Positions 21,148 through 33,531 of a DNA stretch of 60,000 nucleotides are shown here, piece by piece. The notes below the pieces were generated by a model, which was not told the DNA's origin, searched no databases, and was given only the letters and a program-made list of their open reading frames with translations. The stretch spans positions 714,501-774,500 of the forward strand of contig JAQGDQ010000040.1 in NCBI GenBank assembly GCA_030141605.1, read 5' to 3'. The position numbers and the translations under genes are program-made. Each line of letters starts with the position of its first letter. Positions within the stretch are counted from its first letter, which is position 1. Source of the stretch: Tubiluchus corallicola (Eukaryota; Priapulida; Priapulimorpha; Priapulimorphida; Tubiluchidae).

Positions 21148-22816
21148 CTGAAAGGTTCAATACAAAAACACAATAAATATTTTGAGAAAGCGATCTATTG
21201 TATAGGTTTTACGAAATTTTCGGTAAAACTTGTTGATAATTAAGTCGATTGACTTAAGAAGAAAAAAGAAAAGACAGAGTGAAAAAGTAAATGATCACTA
21301 ACATGTTGTTTACTAGCGCAGACGATCGTTTCGACAACAACTGTTGTTAACATTCGCGCTAATAAACACAGGTTGATTTCTAGACGCTGGCATTTTTATG
21401 TATTAAATTATCGCTGTTTGTGAGGTATCTATGGCAGTTTATATAATGCATATAGCATAAGATTCCTACATTGATGTTCCCCTAGAATGCAACCAAAATA
21501 ATAGGCCAGCGAGTAATATTAATCGATTGCAATCTTAACTGGTAACTTATACGGGTAACAAGTTCGAAACTCAGTACTGAATATTTTGTGCCATCCTTCT
21601 AGACTTCCGCGACGTCAAGGAAGAATAAATGATGAAAGATGTTGTGCAGGGTAATGTGTAAGCATACGTGTACTATGCCAGCTCTAATTCGCCCGGACAA
21701 AACGTTTCTAAACTAAATTTGAACTAAAATTTATTCGTTTTTTCCACTAGATCAATTTTAGAATAGCGATTTTTTTTCACTTCTCAGCATTTTGCTTGGT
21801 CCACTCAATCTGACAAGAAAACTTTATTAACCAGAAGAGTCCAGTCTAACAGAGCATACCCGCGAATTTGCTGGTGAGTTCCTTTTCATAGCTCGCAGAA
21901 AATTAACTGCTGAAAAAATTCATTAATTCAAGACGCATTAATCCAGACCCATGTTCGAAATATGGGTTTTACATGAAAACAGCTTTTGGTAAAACCGCAA
22001 CCAAGCCTTATTGTTCACTATTGTGCGAAAAATTGTAACACCTAATTAACAACGATCATGGCAAACCGACTTCAGGACAGGCTTGGCCTATTGTTGGCAG
22101 ATGTTAACGAGGTTAGCCCCACGCTGCGTTAGGCAACCCAAAGATTCATTACCGTAGTTTAGCGCTAATAATTTTGCTCCAGTGTGATTTTACTTTAATT
22201 TAATTTAATACGGCTCTAATTCTACTTCAGTGCGATTTTAATTACTGTGGCTTTAACTTACATTTTATTTTAAGGTGATTTTAACTGCTGTGGTGGTTTT
22301 TTAATTGTATTCTATTTTTAACTAGATTGTTTTTTAACTAATGTGATTTTGGTATGACCTTATAAATCATGCTACTCATGCTGGGATTAATAAATGATGA
22401 CTGTTTCTGATGTGACGTGGATCGTGGTTAATTTTAATTTAAGTTAAGTTAAACTTAGTTAATAACCCGAAAATGTTCAGCGTTATTTTCTAATGGCCGC
22501 CTGATGGTCATCCGCAGTACGTAATGCAACAGCTCAACAGTTTTCTCAGCGGCCGCAAGAGCTACCTAGTGGTGAACGAACCTTTGCTATCAGTTAATCG
22601 GTTCGTGGTGGTTTCGCCACGCGCGGTTTTCATATAAAGTCCATAACATGTATCTAGAGCCTGTGTATTGTACATGAGGGCGCTTGGTAAAAATATTTTG
22701 GCGGCGAGTTTGGGAAATTTTGGCGGCAAACCAAGGTGATTTAGGAATCAAAGGCATTATTCCATGGCTAACGAATGCTACCATGCTTTCTATGTAAACG
22801 TCGCTTCTGAACTCTT

Positions 22817-22929
22817 CTTTATTGACTACTAGCAAACTTAAATAACAAAAAACTAGTACGTTTCGGCATTACCGGTGAGAACAAAAAGTACAGATTATTG
22901 TTATTCAAGTTTGCTAATAGTCAATAAAG
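22817..22929. repeat. Inverted repeat with 32-base arms
   Basis: Positions 22817-22848 and the reverse complement of 22898-22929 agree at 30 of 32 bases by eye (ctttattgactactagcaaa against ctttattgactattagcaaa, and so on). The loop is 49 bases. It may be a small foldback element or the inner part of a MITE. Confidence 0.8.
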
Positions 22930-25727
22930 TAATTGTGATGTTGTTAGTGGATGCTGCACCAGTCTTATTTCTACAGAAACCTATAATTATTATGAACTCA
23001 TGATTCTGCAAACTAAAACAGAGAAGTTTTTTGCCCTTTTAACAAACAATTGAATGAATATTTCCTTAGAGCTAAATGTGCTGTGCTCTCTTAGCTCTCT
23101 CGTAATTCAGCCTTTTGTGCTCGAAGAGCATAAATAACGAGCTTAGTGACAAGTTTAATTGACCGAAATTGCAATACTCTCACTCTAATGAAATTTTCAG
23201 TTTAGCTTATTAAATCTTCGCACATTATTTTGGAGGTAAATTAAACTAACTTGAGTATATAAGTAAAAAAGCGCTATGTAAGCGAGAGCAAGAATATGTT
23301 ATAGATAGACATAAAAACAAAATACTACAATTTCTAAAATTCCACAGAAATAGTAAAACTTGAAAAAAAGAAATTCCACAAACAGATATCAATATAGTCA
23401 TGAAACTAGCTTTAACGATTTTGAACACGACTTATTAGATGTTTTCACAAATTTTAAATGAATTATGCTTATAGTATAGCTTCCAATCTAAATATTCAAT
23501 TACATAATACTCAGAAAATTTACTTCTTTGCTCATTCAATAAAGTGATGATACCATTTGTGGGTTTTTAGTGTCTCAAAAAATAATATCATTACATTGCA
23601 GTTTTAGAGAGTCTTAATGTTAAACTAATAATTTTAATAATAAATTAATAAGTTAATAAATTAATAATAATTTTAAACCAGATCGCTAGTCGTGTTATTA
23701 CCATTTGTTCATTTGCAAAGTGGAAAAGCAATTTCAGATTAATAAAATTATATAGGTCATTGATATAAGTTAGAAACGTAAAAGATCCCAAAATGGAAAC
23801 CCAGAGGACTAATGTTTCGTTAAGTATGACACTATCACATCTAACTACTTCTGTTCCAGTTTCTCATTTGGCTTTGTTGAGTTCAGGCTAAAACTGTATT
23901 GCTCAGGTTTCAGCAACAAAATTACTTTCAGTGAAAATTCAGAGGTTTTCGCTCCTCACCCACACAGCGCAATTCTATGTAGCATGCAGAGGCAGCTGCA
24001 TCCGATTTGTTCAATTAACACAATAGCAAGTAAAGGACTTCTTCTATAAGCACAGTTTTAAGCGTACTGTAAACTCAAAACGTAGGTGTTATTACAAACA
24101 AAATGTGTAGTCAGCGAACCCAAGGATTGCGTTAAAAAGATTCTGACAACTACTGGCTGACTAAAACTGCATCGTCGACGGCATAATATTGGAAAAACTG
24201 GAAAAGGTAACCGTTAGCAGCTTCAGGAATGAAAGGGTTAACGATCATGGTACAAAGTTCTCTTTTCCTGTCGTGACAGCGGCTTCTATAAAAGTCAAAC
24301 TTCTAAAACAGCGGGAACAATTAGTTTTATAATTCGTCTTGAACAGTTTTCACTTCGGGATAAAGTAAATGCAGGAAATTTGAACTGCCAACGTTAACAT
24401 GATTGATTTTGCTACCTGCGCTCAGCACTTCGTTTAAGCAGAGTCACAGCAATATTCTTTAGTTAGCCATAATGGATGCTATGGGTCCTTCTCTGACGCA
24501 TTTTTTGTAATTAATAAAAACATTTTCTTCTTGTAAAATAAAGATTTAATTGTCAAGCAAGCAGAGTGAAATCGATGTAGGAAAATTTGTTGCCTTTTCT
24601 GTTTTAGTTGTAGTAAAACTATGTACGTTCTTTAGCTCTAACGTTTTCTGTTTTTTCTTAGGGGGGGGGGGGAAAGTTCATATAAGGAGTTTATATACAT
24701 ATTTAAGGCACTCCATCGCATATCGGTGTGATTAAGGTGTGGCGCCCCTACCTTGAAAAGCTTGGGGATATTTCTACCTCTTTAATTATGCACAACTTAA
24801 AATGTTTCATTTGCACTGGATGAAGTTTCACGCTAGTACGACATTCACAAAGCTGAGAGCACAGCCATGTGTTAGAGCCTTCAATTTGATGAAGTTAGCG
24901 CAAAGAAGAAGAACAGAAGAACGTAGCACCTCAGCGAAAAATTCTATTAGCTCCTAGGAATTATTTAGTATTCCTATTAAGACCTTTCCCTTCATGTTCA
25001 CGTAACAGCTATAGATAATATAGCTGTAGATAATGGAAAATAAATGGCTGATCGAATATAATAATGGTATGTTCAAATGAGAGACAGAAGGGATAAGCAA
25101 AAGCATAAAAAATAAGAGAGAGCGCTATCGTCCCATACAGTAAAATTGAAAGGATAAGAGATGGTTCCAGAGATGATTAAAAACTAATGTACAGGGAGTG
25201 AGCATGAATACATATTGTGTGGTAATACGTCCTGTTTTTCATGTTCTTGTATAAGCACACGCAGCTAATAGAACATGGAATCTAACTGCGGTATACTAGC
25301 CGCTAGTGTGATAATTGATTTCTTAAAATTAGGCTAATTTGGCAATCTATCTGTTCGTCACACGTAATTAAGTTCAACTTCGCACACCTGAGCGGTGAAT
25401 CTGATTACCTGCGCCTGCCAACGCAAACGCTGATTGCGGGTACTTTCCGCTGAACTGCAGAAGTACTCTTAGCGTATTCGTTATTTTCTTGCTTGGCTAG
25501 TTTTATTTGCTTGCTTTAATGTGGTCTTGTGAAATGGAGTTCTCTTCAGCCTAACTTCACTTTTAATATTTATTAGATCACGGATTCAGTGCATGCACCT
25601 GCAGTCTTTCAGGTGCGTTCCAGTAATGAGGCCAACGCAAATAGTGATCAAATAAAAATTGCATGCGACAAAAGTATCAAAATTAATTAGGCCTAATTAC
25701 TTCTCGACCAAAATTAGTGTTGAAGGC

Positions 25728-25905
25728 GATAATGATGTTATTGACCATGATGATGCTGATGATGATCATGATGGCATATGAACCTGTTCATAGTAACTAT
25801 AATGATGTTGTTGCCGTTCATGAATATGATGATGATGACGAAGATGCCGATAATGACGAAGATAATGATGATAATGATGATGATGACCATGACGGTGGTG
25901 GTAAC
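25728..25905 (+). repeat. Imperfect GAT/ATG triplet tract
   Basis: A tract of GATGAT-rich triplets with many substitutions. It opens a frame rich in Met and Asp, which I do not regard as coding. Confidence 0.85.
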
Positions 25906-26884
25906 GATGATTAGTTAGCTTTCAGTTAACGCATACGTAAGCTAAAAATCTTGTACATCGCTGGCTAAATCGTAACAAATTAAGCTTACATAACAAAAGT
26001 TGTTATTAAACGCATGTTTTAGCACCGATGATGACGTAGCATGTTATTCAAGATACCTTAATAAGCTTTCATTTGATATGATGGAGTACATAATTCGCCA
26101 CACATTGCAAGCTCTCTCATATTTTCGCAAGGTTCCTCTCAGGATAGCAGTCAAGACATGGAATAAAGGAACTTTGGCACTTATATTTGGCGCATGTCTT
26201 TGAGTACCGATTGTCTGAGCGAGGCAAATAGGACAGGAAATAAAAATATTTAATCCTAGGTTTAAAATAGCAAATTGTGTTTGTCAACCTAAATTGAAAA
26301 ATATTGTGATGCGTGAGTAGGAGCTAATTCTAGCTCGATCATACGTGAGTAGGAGCCCAGTGAATAACGAGTTATTTTCCTGATCCAAGATTATTTCGTC
26401 AATATAGTGCGCCTGCTCGACGTTGCGTTTGCTCAATAAATTTGCCATTATGCACAGAATTATGACGTTCGAGTCTTAACTGGATTAACCACGCAAACTG
26501 GATCAAAAAGTCATTAACTAAAATCATACTAAGTTAAATCTCGTTTGAGGGCTTCCAGAAGAATGTCTGCTGATCGATACCTCAATTTAAAGAAATGTAC
26601 GTAACGATTTGCTAAGTCATAAACAGTATACATGTAGTTGCCTTTAAATTTCCGTAATAGACCAATACTGCACTTTTTCTCAGCTCTGTACAGTTTTTCA
26701 CTTTTTTATTTGCTTCCTGATCCAGTACTCGGGTTCTAGATAACTTAGACAACGTCACTTGCGCTGTGGACACTGAGTTGTAGGAAATTTGAGTAGTAGG
26801 CATATGGGCAATGGACACTGGACAGTTGCACTTTAGCAGAAGGACAAACTAAAGTAACCGTCTGTCGAAATACACGTGCGTCTG

Positions 26885-26965
26885 TTGTCACTGTTGCGGC
26901 TGTAATTGCTGTTGTTGTTGCTGCTGCTGTTGCTGCTGCTGCTGCTACTGCTGCTGCTGCAGCTA
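26885..26965 (+). repeat. CTG/GTT triplet tract
   Basis: A run of gctgctg with gttgttg units. The minus-strand frame through it is a Ser/Asn run and is not a gene. Confidence 0.85.
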
Positions 26966-27677
26966 CCTCCTACAGCCCCTGCTGCTCCTAACATAATGTT
27001 AAGGCTGAACATTGTTAGACCGATAGAGCTGTAGATAGCCTGAAAGCGAGTTTTAGATAGACGTAAAAACAGATAAGCAAACAGATATAAATATTTGCAT
27101 CCAGGAATATGCATTACACATGACTAATGAACGTATTTACGCCCTTTGGCGTCGAGGTTCACGCATTGAACAATTTCAGATTTTTAATAACTAATCTATA
27201 AGTTTGGCTTCTTTGCATGCACTTTGTGTATTTATGGCATTGTTTGCCCTTTGTTTATTGCATTGTGTTGTGTGAACACTGCACTCTTGTGAAATTGCAT
27301 GATTAGGGTTTTCGGCAAAAATATTAGTTTAGCGTTCCGGGCTGAATTGGTGTTCTGAAAGGGGAATCGGGGGCGGAGGTGAAGGATGCGAACGGAAGCC
27401 ACAGAGATTTAGACAAAGTCGAGGAAGAGAAATAGATCAGAAAGAGAAAATACGGAAAGTCATTTTTGAAGTCATATGAAAGACTGTCCACGGATTATAG
27501 AAACCAAACGGGCGGTAAATTATTAACATGGATTCAATTGTGAAAGATATTTCATCATGGATGGCAGCCAATAATTAGCCATCGTGTTAGAATATGCACA
27601 GAGTGATTTCCGCTTGACAGTTAAACACAAAATCTGCTAATCATATAATGGCATAAAGTACATAAATAATAGCGCAC

Positions 27678-28044
27678 CTTCACTTGCTGTTATGCACGGC
27701 ATTGTTTCGTTCATTATACAGTCCGGATCCGGTTCTATAAATCTATTGGACGGCCATAGTGGTAGATTTACTGACAAATCACCTGATTGATTAATTGTAA
27801 TAACTGTGCGAAACCATTCCAGTGATTCATCGTAGCTTAAAAGGACGTGATCATATTCTACGTTGCCGTATCCATCTGTTTTTTCCGTCGTCAGGAACCC
27901 CTCGAAAGTCAAATTTCGGGTATTCTGGGCCACAGAAACTGGATCAACAGCGTTAAGGTAGCTGCCCTCCTCGGTCAGTGTTTTGTTCAAAGCGTAGGCT
28001 AACAACATGATAGCGTTGTAAAGCGGACTGATGAAAATGTTATC
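27678..28044 (-). CDS. Receptor guanylate cyclase, exon 4: membrane-proximal half of the ligand-binding domain
   Basis: This 367-base exon encodes about residues 329-450, from DNIFISPLYNAIMLLAYALN to MNETMPCITASE. The segment FISPLYNAIMLLAYALNKT is typical of periplasmic-binding-like ANF receptor domains (compare xxLHDAVLLYAxALN). Several N-glycosylation sequons are present (NKT, NLT, NQS, NET), and two cysteines near the end (PDCIMNETMPC) match the juxtamembrane cysteine pair of the family. The acceptor is TCTCTTTCAG and the donor GAAG|GTGCGC. Phases are 0 in and 1 out. Confidence 0.93.
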
Positions 28045-28835
28045 CTGAAAGAGAAAGAAACACGATTTTCTAGGAAAATAAAAACTCAACTTTGTACTGC
28101 ATGCCGTCATGGTAAAATTCGCACAAATGAAGGAAGGCGCATTCATTGCTAAAAAGAATGCTCACTAATACAGAAATATTGCATGTACACTTCTGCATTA
28201 AATATATATCACATAAACTGTATGCTTTTTACAAAATAGCACGATTCGATTCGATAAAATAAAAAACGAGAAATATTAACTGATGCTACTGCTATTAATG
28301 TTGATTAAAATAAGTAACAATGCTGTTTAAGCTATAGAGCCAGTTTGTGTACAAGCTCCTCTGTTTTCTTTTCTCTTTTATTTTTGATGTCTCCTGTCTA
28401 CCACATTCCACCGCATAGCTTTTTAAATGTCTATTACAGTTTGTTTAGTTTTTGTGTGGGCAGATCTGCACAAAGACGGATTTACAGCTGGTGTATGGTC
28501 TGTTTTATCTCTGACAGAATTAGGAAAATTTGTAAATCAACGAGTAAAATGTTGAGAACGACAGGACATCTAAAACGTAAAAATAAAGATAAATTTTTCG
28601 TGCTAACAAAGACAGATCGACAGAAGCACGGATTTGTTTTAAATCATACCATTTTCTCTTTTTAAGTCGCTTATTTTTGACGAAAAGGGAGGCTTAACTG
28701 GCCCCAAATTTCTTTCGCCTCAAAGTTTTGCCAATTTCTGTATTTTTGATGCATTTTGTTATAAGAATTTAAATTTTGCGGCAAGTTTTGTTCTTATTTA
28801 TGACGTGTTTAAATGTGCTAAAAAGATAACCTTAC
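28045..28835. other. Intron 3, no features seen
   Basis: About 0.8 kb of AT-rich sequence. A plus-strand open frame at 28345-28665 is not recognisable as a protein and I leave it out. Confidence 0.5.
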
Positions 28836-28995
28836 CCCATTTTTAAAGTTGTCGGTCTCATTGAAAGGCAGATTTGATATTTTTTCAATGTATTGTTTAT
28901 TGAGCATTTCATAAGGACCACTGGCTTCAGCTGGTATCACGGTCAAAACAAACAACATTACACTTGAACTTGCGTCGATAATCAACTGAGCTTCC
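28836..28995 (-). CDS. Receptor guanylate cyclase, exon 3: ligand-binding domain
   Basis: This exon encodes about residues 275-328, from R-EAQLIIDASSSVMLFVLT through VIPAEASGPYEMLNKQYIEK to FNETDNFKNG. It continues the C-terminal lobe of the ANF receptor fold, after the strand YYTRVPKLSSNPS of exon 2. The acceptor is TTATTTACAG and the donor GGG|GTAAGG. Phases are 2 in and 0 out. Confidence 0.92.
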
Positions 28996-29039
28996 CTGTA
29001 AATAATAAGAGGGTAATCAAAGGTGATACAAACCCACAA

Positions 29040-29190
29040 AATTGAATTTTCATGATAAATTTGAAAGACAACAAATAGGAAAAAAAATCCCAGAATACAA
29101 CCTGGATTTGAACCAGATACCTTTTGCTAACAAGCAGACGCCGTAGAAGACCGCTAGGCCACAGTCCAAAGTTAACTCCTGGTCAACCAA
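29040..29190 (-). mobile_element. tRNA-derived SINE-like copy with A and B boxes
   Basis: On the minus strand the sequence reads GTGGCCTAGCGGTC (A-box-like), an anticodon-arm-like CTGCTTGTTAGCA, then GGTTCAAATCC (B box), followed by a T run and a pyrimidine-rich tail with ttgtctttcaaattt. It is the best-preserved tRNA-like head of the family seen here. It is unlikely to be a working tRNA gene, because the acceptor stem does not pair well. Confidence 0.6.
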
Positions 29191-30240
29191 ATCCAACATT
29201 TCCAATGTCAAATCGCTTACGTTTGAATGATTCTAACTAATTATAACATTACGAATTATTTTATTTTTTTGTTACTTTTCGGTAGGTAATTAATTATTTT
29301 GCTAGGGAGATTATTAATACTTAAGATTCAATTGAGCACAGACACGAACAATTATTGATGCAAACAGTAATGCATGCAACAGTAAAAATTATCTTTATCT
29401 TAAATGTGCGTTAACAAAATTATTAAAATCAGTGGGGAAATGTTACGAAAACATAGTTGCACTAGGTCTAAATGTCAATATGACGATTTGTATGAGAGTT
29501 AATGTGTAATCTACAACTAAGGCAGGCCTAGGAGAAATAGATTAATTACAGTGCTCTTTATAGCTGTGTACAACAGGGTTTTGGTGAAAAGATAAGGTGT
29601 AACTAAAAACTTATATCAGCGCTGAAAATACGTATTATATAAGACACTTTCATTTTTTTGAATAGTAAGAGTGTGCCTGGTATTTTCTTAACGTTTATTT
29701 TCTCAAGTTATTTTAAAATTATTCTATTATGTAAACTAATAAAGGCAGACGAGTTAAATGGTCGTGCGCAAGGTGTTTGATCTTTTACTGAAAAACAAAA
29801 CTTGCCGCGGTTCAAAAAAAATCTGCAGGTCTTTGTTTTTTATCTGGGCAGTCTTACCTATGCGACTCCCACGTTACCTAACAGGCATTAAACGACTGCA
29901 GAGGAAATACGTGATTCGCGTTTGTTGAAGTAACTGCTCATGTAATTACAAATCTAACCGTAAATTATGGCCACGTAACTGCATTAGTTAGAGAAGATAT
30001 TTAACTGCGCGGTTCGATCAAAGTACAGTAAATAATTATCGTAGGTGTAATAGACAGAAATTACGAAACACTACAAACGATTTTGTGACATCACCGGTTA
30101 AATTGCAAAATAATTAATCTGCAAATTAACCTTTTGTAAAATAAATAAGCTGACAGTTACAAAACTTAAACACCACTTTTTTGTGCGACGTGTAAAATCC
30201 TATTTTCAAGATGCTTACTTATTTATATACTTATTTAATT

Positions 30241-30675
30241 GCATATCCATCTCTCCATCTATCTGTCTATCCATCCATCTACCACCTACCTATTTATCTA
30301 TATACATATATATATATATATCTGTCTGTCTGTCTGTCTGACTGTCCGTCCGTCCGTCCGTCCGTCCGTCCGTCCGTCCGTCCGTCCGTCCGTCCATCCG
30401 TTCATCCACCCACCCACCCATCCATCCATCCATCCATCCATCCATCCATCCATCCATCCATCCATCCATCCATCCATCCATCCATCCATCCATCCATCCA
30501 TCCATCCATCCATCCATCCATCCATCCATCCATCCATCCATCCATCCATCCATCCATCCATCCATCTATCCATTCATTCATCTGTCCATTAATCTATCTA
30601 TCCATCTATTTGCCCATTTGTTTACTTATATATTTATTTGTTTATTTGCTTATTTATTTATTTATTTATTTCTTC
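30241..30675 (+). repeat. Compound tetranucleotide array (CTGT, CCGT, CCAT, TTAT)
   Basis: Successive blocks are about 30322-30340 CTGT, 30345-30392 CCGT, a short CCAC block, 30418-30565 CCAT (almost perfect for about 150 bases), and then degenerate TTTA units to 30675. Long open frames through it (repeated Pro-Ser-Ile-His or Met-Asp-Gly-Trp) are by-products of the repeat. Confidence 0.95.
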
Positions 30676-31397
30676 TGGCTTAAAATGACTAAAGGACTAA
30701 AGTGATCTGCAAATAAGGGATACCATAAGTCCAGGCTGAGTACTCTGATTTGTGTAAAGTGTAGCATTTTGCCAAATGAGCTTACAGCAAATGTATTCAG
30801 GAAACCTTACAAAATGCGATTTGCATTAAGTCGCCAAAATGTAAAACTGGCTCCGCATTACAGCTATGTCGTATTTCGGCTTGTCCTTCGTCTAGTCATA
30901 AAGTGGTTCGATCAAACACCTTGCGTACAACCATTTAAATGCGTCTACCTCTATTAGTTACTATAGTACAATAATTTTAAAATAATGCACATCCATTTTC
31001 ACATTTTGGTCAGTTATAAACAGTCTTCCGGTTTGAAATTAACCGTTTTACTACTATATTAGGGTACAATTGCAATACATCAAGTGAACTGCACAAGTTG
31101 TCTTAAATCAAAAGTTATCCGAAGGCAAGTTGTTGTTTAGTGACTTCATCTTGAGTTAGCAGAAAATTCAAGACGCCACGACTTTTTACGTATTTTGAAA
31201 CTAAAGGGTCTCCAATCCTAAACCTAATCATTTCCTCTAATCAACTAGGCGAGATCAGAACGCACACCAAAACTGCCACTTCTAACAACAAATATAAATG
31301 TTCGTTTTTTGAAACCATAAAAGCGGTTGCTTAAAATGACCATAGTTTAAACGTCTTTATTGTATTTAGTCCACAGATTTATATGATTTAGTCTTAC

Positions 31398-31563
31398 CTG
31401 GATGGATTGGAACTGAGTTTTGGCACACGTGTGTAGTAAGAAGAGATTGTTTCAATTAAGAAAAAAGCAACTCGGTCGTGTGTTAGTCCCGCTGTTTTAG
31501 CAGCATCCAAAATCTTTGAAAGTCCAGAATTCTCATCTGACGTGTCGATGCACAAAATTATCG
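31398..31563 (-). CDS. Receptor guanylate cyclase, exon 2: ligand-binding domain, shared by both first exons
   Basis: This exon encodes about residues 220-274, from A-IILCIDTSDENSGLSKILD through GLTHDRVAFFLIETIS to YYTRVPKLSSNPS. The strand IILCID followed by a helix and then DRVAFFLIE matches the family's 'VIILCGNPxxVRxxMxxAxxLGMxxGDYVFxxIE'. Phase 1 on entry accepts the single G left by either first exon, completing Ala after Arg-Val-Lys. The acceptor is TTTTTTTTCAG and the donor CAG|GTAAGA. This is the junction where the alternative N-terminal halves would be joined. Confidence 0.93.
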
Positions 31564-31910
31564 CTGAAAAAAAAACGACAGGCTGAATTCACTGAGTTGT
31601 TTGAACTCGTGCTACTGCATCATTGTCAGTTTGTTATGCTGGCATCGCTGTCAGTTTGTTCTATGTCACGGTGTATGTTGTTTGTCCGTCAAAAAAGGCT
31701 ATCCAAAAATACATTACTAATAGTTCATATAAGATACTTGCAAAATTTGCAAAAGAGACTGTTTGGGTTGAAACAATCCAGGGTGACTGCGTACCTGTTT
31801 TACCAATACGCTTTTTTATCAGCAGATGTAATTTGTCATGCATACAGCTCGTTGTGCCACATCAGCTATGGACAATTAGCCTACTTACAAACTTACCTGT
31901 TTACTCACTT

Positions 31911-32169
<259 letters not shown>

Positions 32170-33366
32170 ACTGCTCTGACTTATGTACTTACTTTCCTCT
32201 GTTGCCTGCTTACTTATACTTATTTTGTCATCTTACTTAAAAAACAAGAAAAAAGGTCGATCAAAAAGGTCAAAAACAGAAGACTAAGTTAAAAAGATAT
32301 TGTTCAAAAATGTCTGCTGGGCGACTCAGAGAGGTTGTAATGCCGACCAGAAAGGTGACTCATATATTAATAATTTATATGACATCTATAATTTCGGTTA
32401 TATAGCCGGATGAAGTCCGCACGCTCCGGGTTCATGTGTATACACCCGTGGACCAACACACTCCTCAAAAAAGATATTATTAATTTTAAATCTCCATCCT
32501 ATTTTATTCATACTGCAGATAAATATTTTAATCAAGTTGTATAACGTTTGCTTTTTGTTGGATGAGTTGGAAATCGAATGTGTTTAATGTTAGATTTATG
32601 ATCATTGTGGGACACAGCAAAACAATCAGCAAGAAACACACGTCCATGTTGAAAAACGAACAAAATGTCAAACAAAACATTAGATTGCTTGATTTACCGC
32701 GTGCATTATCTTGCCTTTGCTGACTGTTACTTTGAAAAAGCATTTTAAAGTTAGCTACTTTAGCACTTTAGCAAATGCACCTGCATTCACTCGATAGTTG
32801 TTGTGAATACCAACATGTTTTGTTGTTCATATTAAGCTTAAGCTTAAATGTAATATAACAATGTGTATAATCCATCGAGTAGAAGCAAACTGTTTGACAA
32901 ATACAAGCTTTTACAACGACTTACAAATGAGAGTGGGCCAGATGTCACACAAATTACAGCTAAAGTGTAGAACTTACTTAAAAAGTCCATCAAAAATCAT
33001 CCATTTGCGATAAACAGGAGCTTTAAACGGAATTGCGCGTAATATCTACGCAATACTATATGTATATTCATTTACCGTCTGATTTATTCTATAATTTAGA
33101 CTGTAATATTACAATTAATTTCGTTCAAGACAATAACATAAAATTTATGTGTGGAGGAATATAAGTATCACATTTGAAAGACGACGTGTTAATTAGTGTT
33201 ATTTCACTTTTTAATATAGCTTTCGCTGTTGTGCTCATATAAATGAAAAGCTAAATTTTCAATTGCCTAACTAGCTTTGCGTATCCTGCTTTCAAGAACA
33301 AGTGTGGCAATCTCCACCGAAAACCTTGATTTGTAAAATCTCGGAAACTCATCAGAGAACTATGAC

Positions 33367-33391
33367 TACGCAAATGCTATGAAAAAATGAC

Positions 33392-33431
<40 letters not shown>

Positions 33432-33456
33432 GTCATTTTTTCACAGCATTTGCGTA
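33367..33456. repeat. 90-base near-perfect palindrome with a TA core
   Basis: The left arm starts tacgcaaatgctatgaaaaa and continues tgacctaacta; the right arm is its reverse complement with one mismatch by eye. The centre is a TA run. A GT tract follows. The arms could form a long hairpin or cruciform. Confidence 0.9.
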
Positions 33457-33470
33457 TATGTATATGTGTG

Positions 33471-33531
33471 TATATGAGCGTGTGTGTGTGTGTGTGCGTG
33501 TGCGTGTGTGTGTGTGTGTGTATGTCTGTGT
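33471..33531 (+). repeat. GT dinucleotide tract
   Basis: Imperfect GT repeat with a few GC and TA interruptions. Confidence 0.9.

Larger units (their letters stand above)
21148..27677. other. Intron 4, 6.5 kb, with a foldback and several microsatellites
   Basis: The intron contains a possible further SINE-like fragment (B-box-like AGTTCGAAACT near 21560), a perfect-looking foldback at 22817-22929, ATTAATAA-type repeats near 23630-23670, a G run near 24661, a GAT/ATG triplet tract at 25728-25905 and a CTG/GTT tract at 26885-26965. No exon-like segment was recognised. Confidence 0.5.
28996..31397. other. Intron 2 with a SINE-like copy and a large CCAT array
   Basis: The intron holds a SINE-like copy at about 29040-29190 and a compound tetranucleotide array at 30241-30675, both described separately. 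No exon-like segment was recognised. Confidence 0.55.

Noticed and set aside
22590-22835. 81-codon minus-strand frame
   Set aside because: It reads through sequence rich in ttggcgg-type repeats and overlaps an inverted-repeat arm; no domain recognised.
26833-27114. Frame with a poly-Ser/Asn run
   Set aside because: Produced by the CTG/GTT triplet tract; no start context or homology.
29090-29180. Functional tRNA gene
   Set aside because: A and B boxes are present, but the acceptor stem does not pair and the sequence continues into the SINE-like tail shared with other copies.
30211-30705. Long open frames of repeated Pro-Ser-Ile-His or Met-Asp-Gly-Trp on both strands
   Set aside because: They are translations of the CCAT/CCGT tetranucleotide array; a 4-base repeat without stops opens every frame.
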